The notes beneath the pieces are model-generated. The model saw nothing but the letters and a program-made list of their open reading frames with translations. It ran no database searches and was not told the DNA's origin. A DNA stretch of 64,000 nucleotides from Petrolisthes cinctipes (Eukaryota > Arthropoda > Malacostraca > Decapoda > Porcellanidae), in the NCBI GenBank assembly GCA_033782935.1, contig JAWQEG010000418.1, positions 1-64,000 of the forward strand, written 5' to 3'. The translations under genes were made by a program, and so were the position numbers. Of the stretch, positions 1 to 12,300 are shown in pieces; positions within the stretch are counted from its first letter, which is position 1, and each line of letters begins with the position of its first letter.

Positions 1-114
1 TCGCCCCTTCATTGTCCAACTTTACATTTCTATTTATTCGATTTTTTTTTTTCAGGCTGATGTTTCCTGTCCATCCCATTATCCCACTCCTTGGCCACCC
101 TGACCCCTCCCTCC

Positions 115-610
115 CCCCCCAACACATCTCCCAACCACATCACGTACACACATACACACACACACACACACAGCAATATCCACTCCCCATGCATGTACCC
201 ACTCTGATTCCACATGTCTCCCATCCACACACACACCACACACACATTGACCCCTACCTATCACCCATCCACCCCCCCCACAACATCCCATACTCCCCCA
301 CCCCCCATACTCCCCCCCTCCCCCACATCCCATACTCCCCCCTCCCCCACATCCCATACTCCCCCCCTCCCCCACATCCCATACTCCCCCCCTCCCCCAC
401 ATCCCATACTCCCCCCCTCCCCCACATCCCATACTCCCCCCCCTCCCCCACATCCCATACTCCCCCACATCCATACTCCCCCCCTCCCCCACATCCCATA
501 CTCCCCACACATCCCCCCCCACATCCCATACTCCCCACACATCCCCCCCCACATCCCATAATCCCCCTCACATCCCACTCCTTACCTGACATCCCCACAC
601 ATCCCACACC
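115..610. repeat. CA microsatellite and 25-bp C-rich minisatellite
   Basis: A (CA)n run at about 145-172 is followed by a tandem array at about 286-560. The array has a 25-bp unit containing ACATCCCATACT then a C/T run, with successive copies at 374 and 399. Bases 611-1500 show no gene; the only feature is A/T-rich unique-looking sequence. Confidence 0.85.
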
Positions 611-1511
611 TATATATACCTGACATCCCCCCACACACATCTCCCATCCACCTACCTCATGCACTTCCTTCACATCATCTCCATCACTGACAATCTACAT
701 CTCTTTTTTTTTTTTCAGATCCCAAACGTCAACACCATCTGTACAGGAACAACCCATCACTCTTCTAGTCTGCAGAAAACTCTATATTTACACTGAACAC
801 CTACAGTAACAAACCGCAAGAGAAAGATTGGGTATTTTTTTCCTCAGTCTAAATTGTGTGTCATCTACTTTTTGTTCCGGAGACATTCATAATTTTCTTC
901 CTTAAAACCTAAGCAGTGCAAAACAAAACAAAAGAGTATATATTCCCAATAGAATAAATTTGTATCGAAAAAAACAACAGCAAAAGTGACAGAAAATGAT
1001 TAAGAACACGGCTTAATTCTCCCTCAGATTCAGAAAGGATACCAAAAGTGTGAATTGGTAAGAGTAGTTTGGAGATATGCCCCGTGGGAGAGACGGTGTT
1101 TTGTGCAAATGTTTGGTCTTGTTGTGTTGCATAGTGGAAAAGTGTAGAGTAGACCGGTAGAAAGTGCATGAGGTGGAAATAGTAACGAGTATCTATCAAG
1201 TACGAGATTTAGTAGTGCGTTGTTGAAAAGTGAAAAACAAGTGCTGAAAGAAAAGGACGAGAGATGAAGAGACATAATAGAGAGCTTGGAGAATAATATG
1301 ATGATGTGTTACTGAACGGACGGTAGTAAAGTTGTATAGTCTAAAAATAAAAAAAAACAAGAGTGTATACCGAAGAGCTGGTGCTGTAATAAGGAGTATT
1401 TGTTGTGGATAACGAGAGAAGAAGAACAGCTTTTAGTGACGTGAGAAATCGTGTTTGCAGTGGCGTTGTGTTGGTGGTTCGTTATTAGAGTATATATCGA
1501 CCGTCAGTAAC

Positions 1512-1701
1512 TACCACCACCACCACCACTACTACCCAGCACCTCTACTGTAACAACCACCACTACCACCACCAACTCTACTGTAACAACCACCACTACT
1601 ACCATCACCATAACAAGTAACACCCTAACACTACTACTACTACAACTACTATCACCACCACCACTTCTGCTTCATCTACCACCACCGTTACCACCACCAT
1701 C
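1512..1701 (+). repeat. (ACC/ACT)-rich trinucleotide tract in the 5' UTR
   Basis: About 190 bases of ACC, ACT and AAC triplets run straight into the ATG at 1702 of the Ig-domain gene. The tract has almost no G on the plus strand. It is preceded by TATATA near 1491 and by TCAGT near 1504, the consensus arthropod initiator, so transcription may start about there. If so, nearly the whole 5' UTR is this unstructured A/C repeat. Confidence 0.6.
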
Positions 1702-3488
1702 ATGCTGCCGTTCCTCTCCATGTTGGTGTTGGCTACACTGCTTCAATCAGGTAAGCCCTTGGAATAGAGGGATGCTAATTAATTGATGTTAGAGAGAACT
1801 TTATGAACCTGGAAGTGATGACTCATGTCCACTAAAATCATCAGTATAGATATTCTCACTTATTTTGTGTGTGTGTGTGTGTGTGCCGTTGGAAATTCGA
1901 ATACAAAACGAGACGAGACCCCTTTGATTCCTCCTCATCCCTCCCTCTGTGTCTCATTATGCTTGGCCAGGCTCCGTCAGGTACACACACACATAACAAA
2001 AACACCGTGTAGACTAACCAGGCAGGACAGTTACTTGTATACATGGTCAGGTATATAAACAGACTCAAACACACACACACACGAAGCCTAAACTCACACC
2101 CACATGTTTTGTTGATACCCACATCCAATGTAAGCTACACACACACACCCACATGTTTTGATGATACCCACACTCAATGTAGACACACACACACATACAC
2201 ACATACATACATACATACACGTTTTGTTTATACCCAAACCCAATGAACACACACACACACACACACGTCATCTGTCTCCATCTCCTCCTGTCCCCTTCAT
2301 ACTCGTCCACCACACCAAGCCTACCTCCTACATGCATCTCCCTTCTCTACTTCGCGTCCCTCACTTGTCAGTCACCAAACCGTCGTTCCTGTGTTGTTTC
2401 TTAATATTTATACTCGTTCCTAATCCTGCAGTCAGTCCTCGTCAGTTAAAGGACCCTGTGATCGTTTATAAGACCTGGTGGTGGCTTGAGTTTCCTCCTG
2501 ACTATATGCCACGAAACAAGCTCCTTCAATATAGGTCGTGTTGCGTGGTGGTAATATTTATAAAGGACTCACTAACCTTCAATTATCTGACTACTGTACA
2601 TCACGGGGTCCCTTAATAAATTTACTGGGCAGTGTATAGGCTATGTGAAGCAAAGCCGTCTGGTATAAAAATAGGGTTGTAAGTAATGAAGAGGGATCAG
2701 AGTAAGTTGTTGGCGAAATTATTATTGTTGTTGTTGGCTATAGTGATTCCCCCAAACTACATGTGTTATACAAAACTTATTCCTTACTCTTATATTGAAG
2801 GTAATCTGTTTCGTGGCATGGTTTGGAGGACACGAGTCGTTACCCCTTCATTTCGCCCACTACACAACATATTATCCTCTTAATTAAAAGGGAGGGAGGG
2901 AGTCGCTGTGCTGGACCACTCCCCTCCTCTTCCGCCTATCTCTCCTCCTCCCCCGCTCACTCAGCCCCTCCTCCGCCCCTGCCTCCCCCCCCTCTCACTC
3001 AGCCTCTCCTCCCCCTCCCTTCTCACTCAGCCCCTCCTCCTCACCCCTCTCACTCAGCCCTTCCTTTTCCCTCCCTCCCCCTTTTCCTCTCCCTCCTCCT
3101 CTCTCACTCAGTCATTCCTCCCCCTCCTCCCCCTCTCACTCAGCCCTTCCTTCCCCCTCCCTTCCCCTTCCCCCTCCTCTCCCTTCCTCTCCCTCCCCTT
3201 CCCCCCAGAGTTTCGATCTATCCACACCTGTGACACTGAATCACATGACGGGTGTGCTGGCCATTACACACACACAGACACACACACACACACACACACA
3301 CTGCAATCAAGTTCATATTGCTTGATTTTCATTTTATTTTTATTTATTTATTTATTTATTTATTTGTTTTCGAATCAGGTCTATTTCTTCACACGTTCGA
3401 TTCATAGGAAGTATTAATAAGCCTAATGGATTATAGGAAGAGAATGAAGGTTTGAGAGAAGTGAAAGTAAAGTATTGGAGTGATGATT

Positions 3489-3540
<52 letters not shown>

Positions 3541-4156
3541 CTTACCCACGCACACATCATTCTCACCTAACATGGAACATCTCCCTCCTTCCCCTTCTCC
3601 ACTCCTCCCTCCTTTCCTTCTTTCCTCATCTCCACTTCTCATTCGTTCCTATTCCTTCTCAACTATACTCCTTAATCTTCTTTCTTTCCCTCCCCTTATA
3701 TTCTTCCATCCTTTTCTCCCCCCCCCCCTTCTTTATCCCCTCCCCTTATATTTTTCCCTCCCCTTATTTTCTTCCCTTCCCATTCTTTTTATCCCCTCCC
3801 CATTCTTTTCTTCCCTCCTCTTTTCTTCCCTCCCCATTCTTCCCTCCCCATTCTTTTCTTCCCTCCCCCTTATTTTCTTCCCTCCCCTTAAATTCTTCCC
3901 TCCCCATTCCTCCCTCCCTTTACCACACAATACATTCCCCTTGCTTAATTACACAACAGATGTCTATAATTATGTCCCCCATACACAAACTTTCCCCACC
4001 ACCACCACACCTACTACTTTAATATTATACTGAAGCTAATCAGACCAAAACACACCACAGATATTTCAAGTATAGCCTACCTAGCCTACTGCAGCTGACA
4101 ATTATTATATCCTCTGGTCACTCATTGTTTATACATGCATGCTCTCTAAACACCTT

Positions 4157-4212
<56 letters not shown>

Positions 4213-4447
4213 AAGCTCTGTTGATTATAATTTTTTTTTTATTATTATTATTTTACCGGCAATACTTAACTATAGCTTCTCCTTGTTCTTGAAAAAATAA
4301 TAATAACATGAGTATAATGCTTTCCCATTTTTTTTTATTATTTATATTTTATCTAAAGCCACTTAAACAGACTCTCTCATTGTATAGGTGTTGTTGTTGT
4401 TGTTGTTGTTTTGAGGCACCATGCAGCAAATTTGGAGGAATCTGTGT

Positions 4448-4479
<32 letters not shown>

Positions 4480-4611
4480 GTGTCCAGTACTCCTACTACA
4501 GTGAGGCAGGCCCTATATTATTGTTACATAGGCCACGTATTGTTTTGTTGTGTTGACGACAAAAAATCGATCCGTGTATCCGTGGTCAAGGACGAGTGAC
4601 CCAAGATGTGA

Positions 4612-4678
<67 letters not shown>

Positions 4679-6150
4679 AGAGGGAGGGAGGGAGGGAGAG
4701 TTGTGTGTGTGTGTGTGTGTGAGAGAGAGAGGGGGGGGGGAGGGAGGGAGGGAGATAAGTGTGTGTGTGATGTGTGTGTGTAAGAGAGAGAGTGAGTGAA
4801 TGTGTGTGTGTGGAAAGAGAGAGATGGAGAGCAAAGATAAAACGAGTGAGGGACGGTATTCTAATAGTATACTCTACAAGTTATATAGTGTATCGAGGTT
4901 GAGGTGAAAGTTGAGGGAAGGTGGGGGCGGTGACAGGGAGAGGTGAGAGTGGGAGGAGGGAGAGCAAGACGTGAGAGGAATATAAATGAATGACACTGCT
5001 ATAGTTTGAGAGACAAAAAAATATATATATACCATTATAACCTGTATTTAATGTATATCTTCTAAGAGGAAGGTATAGTGTCGGGATTAACAGTTTAACT
5101 TAATTAACTAGTACACACATGCAAACTTTTTTTTTATTTTTTTTTTTTTATTGCGTCGAACTGAAACTCTTCTCGATTTCATACGTTTCAGAGATTCTAT
5201 GTATCGTTCTAAAATCCTGTATGGGTGTGGGGAGGGATTTTTTTACCGTGACTGTACTGTAATATACGTGAATGTTAACGTTGTCTACGATATGTCAGTT
5301 GGGAAGGAGTATAGATGAATTGGAAGTTACTCACAGTCCACTAAACATCTGTATACAGTATATTTCTCCATTAGGGATACTACTGTGTGTGTGTGTGTGT
5401 GTTCCCTCCAATCCCTTCCATCCCTTCTTTCACACCCTCCCTCTCCTCCCCACCCTTCTTCCACACCTCTCCCCCACCCCCCCCTCTCCCCACCCTTCTT
5501 CCACACCCTCCCTCCCTCCCCACCCTTCTCCACCCCTCTCTCCCCTTCACACCCATAATCCACGACCTCCCTCCCCTCCCCACCCTTCTTCCACCCCTCT
5601 CTTCCCCTCCCTTCCTGCCTCACCCCTCTCATCCCCTCCCTTCCTGCCTCACCCATCCATGCAGTCTCTCCTCATTCCTCCTCCCCTTTCCCTGCTCCCT
5701 CCCCCCTCCTCCAGTTACCTCCATGATCTGGCCCCTCCCTTCTCCTCAATACCTATTCTCGCTGCAGCCCCCCTTACTCCCCCTCCCTTCTCTCTCCCTC
5801 CCTTCTCCCTTCTCCCTTCCTCTCCCTCCCTTCTCCCTTCTCTCCCTCCCTTCTCCCTCCCTCCCTTCTCCCCCTCCCTTCTCCCTTCTCTCCCTCCCTT
5901 CTCCCTTCTCTCCCTCCCTTCTCCCTTCTCTCCCTCCCTCTCGTCTCTCCCTCCTCTCCACTCTCCCTCCTCTCCTCTCTCCTTCCTCTCCTCTCCTCTC
6001 TCCCGCCCCTCCTCTCCTCTCCTATGTATACTCGTCCTCTATCGGTCAATATTTCTCCCCCGAGGTAAAATGAATCTTCCATTATTATATTGAGACAACT
6101 AAGTGATATTGATGTGCTCCTCTCCCTTCCATCCATCTATCTATACCTGA

Positions 6151-6204
<54 letters not shown>

Positions 6205-6260
6205 AGAAATGAATGAATGAGAGATAATGAGGAAGAGGAGGGAAAGAAAATACCTGAAGT

Positions 6261-6299
<39 letters not shown>

Positions 6300-6346
6300 G
6301 AATGAATGATAGATAGTGAGGAAGAGGAGGGAAAGAAAATACCTGA

Positions 6347-6391
<45 letters not shown>

Positions 6392-6464
6392 AGGGGGGGG
6401 AAGGAGAAATGAATGAATGAATGAGAGATAATGAGGAAGAGGAGGGAAAGAAAATACCTGAAGT

Positions 6465-6536
<72 letters not shown>

Positions 6537-8989
6537 AGGTAGAGGGAAGGAGAAATGAATGAATGAATGAGAGATACTGAGGAAGAGGAGGGAAAGAAAA
6601 AGAAAGAAGTGAGAAAAGTGGAGGGAAGTAGGCTATGAGTGGAATGTATAATGCATGTATTAGCTGTATGTATGTATGAATGAACGGGGTGTGTATTGAA
6701 TGTGTGTAAGATGAGTACATATACAACACATGCTTATAGTTAAACGTAGTAGAAATCATGTGATGCGTGGAGTAGTAGGAGGGCAGGGACAAGGTCAGGA
6801 ACACACACACACACACACCTCTCCATTACCTGTACTGGTTGAGCGTGTGTGTGTGTGTGTGTGTGTGTTACTTCCTGTCTTTGTTTGCGTACAAGGATGC
6901 GTCTGTATGATATTGAGGTGTGTGTGGTGGATGAGGATGTGAGGAATATTTTTAGGGAGGGGGGGGAGAGGGGGACGGGAAAAGAAAGGGAGGTTGGGGA
7001 GTGTGAACTAATGTGGGAAGGGATGCGATGTTATGAAGGACAGGGGAGTAGGGAGTGAGTGTGAGGAAGGAGAGAGGGAGTGTGAGGAAGGAGAGAGGGG
7101 GTGTAAGGGTGGAGAGAGGGTGTGTGAGGAAGGAGAGAGGGTGTGTGAGGAAGGAGAGAGGGAGTGTGAGGGAGGAGAGAGGGAGTGTGAGGAAGGAGAG
7201 AGGGAGTGTGAGGAAGGAGAGAGGAAGTGTGAGGGAGGAGAGAGGGTGTGTGAGGAAGGAGAGAGGGAATGTGAAGGAGAGAGGGAGTGTGAAGGAAGGA
7301 GAGAGGGAGTGTGAAGGAAGGAGAGAGAGAGTGTGTGAAGGAGGAGAGAGGGGGTGTGAGGAAGGAGAGAGGGGGTGTGAAGGAAGGAGAGAGGGAGTGT
7401 GAGGGAGGAGAGAGGGAGTGTGAAGGAGGAGTGGGGTGGCAGTATATGAGGGAGGGCGAAGTGTGAGGAACATAAGAGAGGGAGTGTGTGAGGGAGGAGA
7501 GAGGGAGTGCTTGGAGAGAGAGTGAGGGGATGAGTGCAGGTGGGAGTATGAGAGAGGGCGGAGTGTGAGGAAGGAGGGAGGAGTGCTTGAAGAGAGAGAG
7601 AGAGAGAGAGAGAGAGGGTAGGAGTGAATGTGGGAATATGAGAGAGGGAAGAATGAAGTGGAAGGGAGAGAGAATATTATAGCCTATATGAGGGAAAGAG
7701 TAGTGAGTGGTGGGTAGAGTGAGGGAGAAGGTGCATGGAATCGTGTGTTTATATAACTGCATCACCTCTGCTCTCTGGTCTTCTCTCACCCACTTTCTCT
7801 TCTCCCTCTTCCTACTTTTCCTCCTCCTCTCCCTACTTTTTCTCCTCCTCTCCCTACTTTTTCTCCTCCTCTCCCTCCTCTTAACACACCTTTACTCCTT
7901 CCAGGTTGTATCATCCCCTCCTCTCTTTCACCTCTCTACCCTCCTTTCCTCTTTCCTCTCTCTCCTCTCCTCTTTCCTCTCTCTACCCTCCACTCTCTAC
8001 CCTCCACTCACCTTTCCTCTCCTCTCTTCTTTCCTCTCTCCTCCCTCCACCCTCCACTCCTCTCTCTACCTTCCACTCCCCTCTCAACCCTCCACTCCTG
8101 TCTCTCCTCCCTCCACTCCTCTCTCCTCCCTCCACTCCTCTCTCTACCCTCCACTCCTCTCTCTACCCTCCTCTCCTCTTTTCTCTCTCCACTCCTATCT
8201 CTACCCTCCACTCCTCTCTCTACCCTCCACTCCTCTCTCTACCCTCCTCTCCTCTTTTCTCCCACCACTCCTCTCTCCTCCCACCACTCCTCTCTCCTCT
8301 CCCTCCACTCCTCTCTGTACCCTCCACTCCTCTCTCATCCTTCCGTCTTCCTCAACTTTCCATTCTTCTCATCCCCTTCACCCTGTATCTGCTTTCAATT
8401 TATCTCCTCCCCTTTTCTCCCATTCTCTCCATTCCTCAAAAAATTTAGTACCGAGTATTTTTTTCTAATCTTCCCTCCTCCTTCTTTCCATTCCCCTACT
8501 TCCCTCTCTTCCCAGCTTCACTTTACACACTTCTTACGAGTTCTTACGAGAGCCGAGTCTGTCTTGCAAAATGTAAACAAAAGCTCCACCACCAACAACA
8601 ACATGCCAAGCGATTACAGTGACCTCTGGTGGTAACGGACACAACTTCTACCTACCCCTGTCCTTCCCTCCCTTCCTCCCTCCTCTTCTCCTTGTCCCCC
8701 CACTTCCTCTTTCCTCCCCCTCTCTCCTCTCCTCTCCTCTCCGCTCCTCTCCTCTGTTCATCTTTCTCTAGGCTCTTACTATTCCCATCTCCTTTCATTT
8801 GCTTTGTGTTTATATATATTTTTTTATTTACGGTACCTCAACCTCTGCTGGACTGAAGGCTTTAACACTTTCGAGGCCCCGAGATTATTGAGTGAAGCTA
8901 AGGGGTGAAACTTCATGATGTTGGTGGCTTCTCTTTTGCCTCACTTGATGACGATACCATTTATTTCTATGCATTAATATTTATGTCTC

Positions 8990-9028
<39 letters not shown>

Positions 9029-9339
9029 CCCAGCACAATAGCGTTTCATTAGGCGAGGAGTGTAATAAGTTGATCTCCTGGGAGGGGGAGGAGGCGGATG
9101 TATAGTGACCTGGGGGTAGTACTGAGAGAGAGAGAGAGAGAGGGTGGGGTGGGGTGGGGTGAGGGAGGGGTCTTCATCAGTATGCGCGACATCAACATGA
9201 CAACACTGTTACCAAATTGCGGGAAATTAGCTTGAAAATTGTCCCTCTGTCCTGTTTCTCCCCACTCGTCTCCCTCCCATTCCTACCTTCAGCTCCCATT
9301 TCCTCCATCATTCTCCCCTATATTCTTTCCTTTTTTATT

Positions 9340-9379
<40 letters not shown>

Positions 9380-12300
9380 TGTGTGGGGGGGGGGGTTTAG
9401 GTTTGACTTGTAAATGCAAAAATAGCTTATTTCACATGGCCTACGAAATAATCAGGGGGAAATTGCTGTGAATTCTATTGAGAGTGTTGGACAGTGGTGA
9501 TGTGTCATGACAATGCATGCATACATACATACCAGATTATGTTCAGTATGAGAGTGGCGTATCAACCAACCAACCAACCAACCATCCGGACGAAAAGAAA
9601 GAAGAAAATTTGCTCTTTTTAATGCCACGTCCTCATATTTTATGGGGAAGATAATACTTAATGACTCACAAAACGGACACGTGGTGGTATTGTGAGTGTA
9701 GTGACGTGTATAAATACGGTGTTGTCATCTAGTGGAGGAGAAAAGAAGCAACAATCATTATTATGATGAAGCATCCAACACCTCGTAGCTTAACTCGGTA
9801 ATCTCAGAGCTTCGCAATAATAATAATAATAAAGTTTGTGTGAGATGCAAGTGTATAAACATAGGGTAGAAGTAGCGTTGTGTAGTGCAAGACCAATAAG
9901 ACTAAGTCTTATTGGTCTTGGTGTAGTGTTGTTGTTGTAGTTCCCCAGACTGTCTGGTGGCCGAGCAATCCCTAGTCCGGTTGACCTAAGCCGCGCAAAT
10001 GCTCGGGCACTTGCTTCGAAGGCAACAGAAGAGTGGACTACTGGCTCACGCCTCACGGGCATGTACCCCAAAGCCAACGAACCCATCAACAGGAGCCTCC
10101 CTTGTGGTACCCAATCGGGCGATCTTGCCAGCTACCCAGAATGAATGAGAAATAGTAAAAGAGACAGATAGAACAGGCCAGGGTGTGGTAGAGGTTAATA
10201 AATTCCTCGTTTCTGGATAAAACCAGCCCTCACCAGTGGGAAAAGGTGATAGAGAGGTGGGACAGCAAGAAACAAGGAAATAGAAGGAACTGAAGGACAA
10301 TTGAAGAATTGAAAAGGATTGGCTGGGGCCGAAGGGGCGCCAAAATCCTTAAAGTACTGCTTTCCCTACAGGGACGTTGTAGTGTAGTGTAGTATAATGG
10401 TGAAGGGTGGAGTGCAGTAGGGAAGTATAAGGGTGTGGCACTGCATACTTGTTTCATTCTTCCCATCCCTTTCCCTCCATATTTCTTTTCTCTCTTGACT
10501 TTCATTATTTTCTGTTATCTCTTCACTTTCACTTCTCTCTCTCTCTCTTTTCTTTCATTATTTTCTGTTATCTCTTCACTCTCACTTCTCTCTCTCTCTT
10601 CTCTTTTCCTCTCACTCCTCTCTTTTCTCTTCTACACTCCTATCTTTGCCCTCCACCTGTCCCTCTGAACTTTCCGAGCTTTCTAAATACACATCCTCTT
10701 CTCCCTCCTTTCCTCCATCCAGATACAGTTCCCTCTTTGTCTGCATTACCATATCATTCGTCGATCATAAGTGTTGGTGATGTTATTAGAGGTTAGTTCA
10801 CTTGCTCCTCTGTGCTGTAGGTACAAGGAAGTAATCAGTTGTTGTCAAATTAAAATCACATTAGTCTGTCCTCCAAACTTTGCTATGAAATAACACCACT
10901 AACCCTCACTCGGTATATGTAATGCAATCCAAAACATAATACACCTAAAAACTACACATTTAGGTACTTAATCTGCAACTTATAAACACTGATAATGTAT
11001 GTAAAACATGTAGGCCAATCTAAGGTCATATTACTTGGAAGGGAATTGATACATGTTTGCACATATAAAGAAGCAAAAACCAAAGTATTGGAGTAGCCTG
11101 TAGGTGTGTTGTTACCTTGCCTTCTCCCTGCCTTGAGACATTGGAGAGTGAGAGCACCTGTGACCTCCTTCTACCCTACAGTCAGATACTCAGATACATA
11201 CATGCATGAGACATACCTACAGTGAAGGTTGGGCCGGTGGGACTTTTTCCTCTGTATATTATTTTTTAGCTGTTTATATTCTGTGTAAAGGAATTAATTA
11301 CCACAAACAAATTTAGAGAACAGTATGGTATTTTCAACTGGTCCAGATGGGTGTTTAATGCAAATAGCTATGGTACTGTACCTGTATGTAATGTCTCAGC
11401 CTCAATGCATACAGGTCTAATGAAGGATTTAACAGGCTACAGTCATGAAACCCATCAACTCTAATTAATGCCAGGTTTGGAAGCCAGATCCTGGGTATGT
11501 GTATTAGGCAATATACATTAACTCTAGGCCTGACTGCATGAGAATACAATATATAAGAAAGTGATGTGGTCATAGACCTTGAGAACTGATTGAGTATTCC
11601 ATGGTGGAGGCTAAGAGACTAATGGATGCAATTGTTGTCCTAGCATGACTGACATGCATATTTACGGTATATAAAGAAGTGGAGTGACATAGTTTCAGAC
11701 TTATATCATTTCCTCCTCTCCTTACCATACTAATGTGACAACCCTTGCCATTTTCAGGAGCAAGTATGGAGATCCAAGAGATTGAGCTGACGGGTGGCCG
11801 TGGTGAGTACCTGGAGGTGGGCACTGACGCTAATTACATCCTCAAGTGCAACTTCCGCACACCCTACGATGACCCCGTCACCATGGTGCGCTGGCTCAGG
11901 TTTGGCATCCCGGTTTACACCTGGAAACTACATAGCTTTCCCTCAGGTGATTACATTTTTAGGTTCTTGTTGTCACCATTCCTGCTTGTTTGGTTCCTCC
12001 CCAGTCACTATCACCAAGCAATATGAGTGTCACATTTATGCCCTCTTTCGGTTCTGGGTTTATTTCAAAGTATTATTAAGTATTTTTTTCTTTATTTACA
12101 ATAATTTTCCATTAGACACTTCAGTAGTCATGATGACTACAAAGGTCAGTAGCCAAAGATTTCCATATCATACAGTCCATTCACAAGACCATCCCCTCAG
12201 GTGACCATATTTTTTAGGATCTCTGTGTAATTGGTTTCTCTATGGGTTATGGTAAATGTTCCCACACAATATTTTGAAAGGTACCATTAATCGGTCCAAA

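Noticed and set aside
12..623. Long open frames on both strands at 12-673
   Set aside because: They translate a 25-bp C-rich minisatellite and CA repeat; Pro/His or Gly-rich low-complexity products with no domain.
909..1199. Minus-strand frame with ILSESEGELSRVLNHF resembling the LINE motif MLAESERELQRV
   Set aside because: Similarity is confined to one short stretch with no other RT block beside it; too weak to call.
2823..4033. Open frames of 136-193 codons
   Set aside because: Ser/Pro/Leu-rich translations of polypyrimidine tracts lying in intron 1 of the Ig-domain gene.
5272..8468. Open frames up to 273 codons on both strands
   Set aside because: Continuous C/T or G/A repeats lack stop codons in several frames at once; no non-repeat residues suggest a protein.
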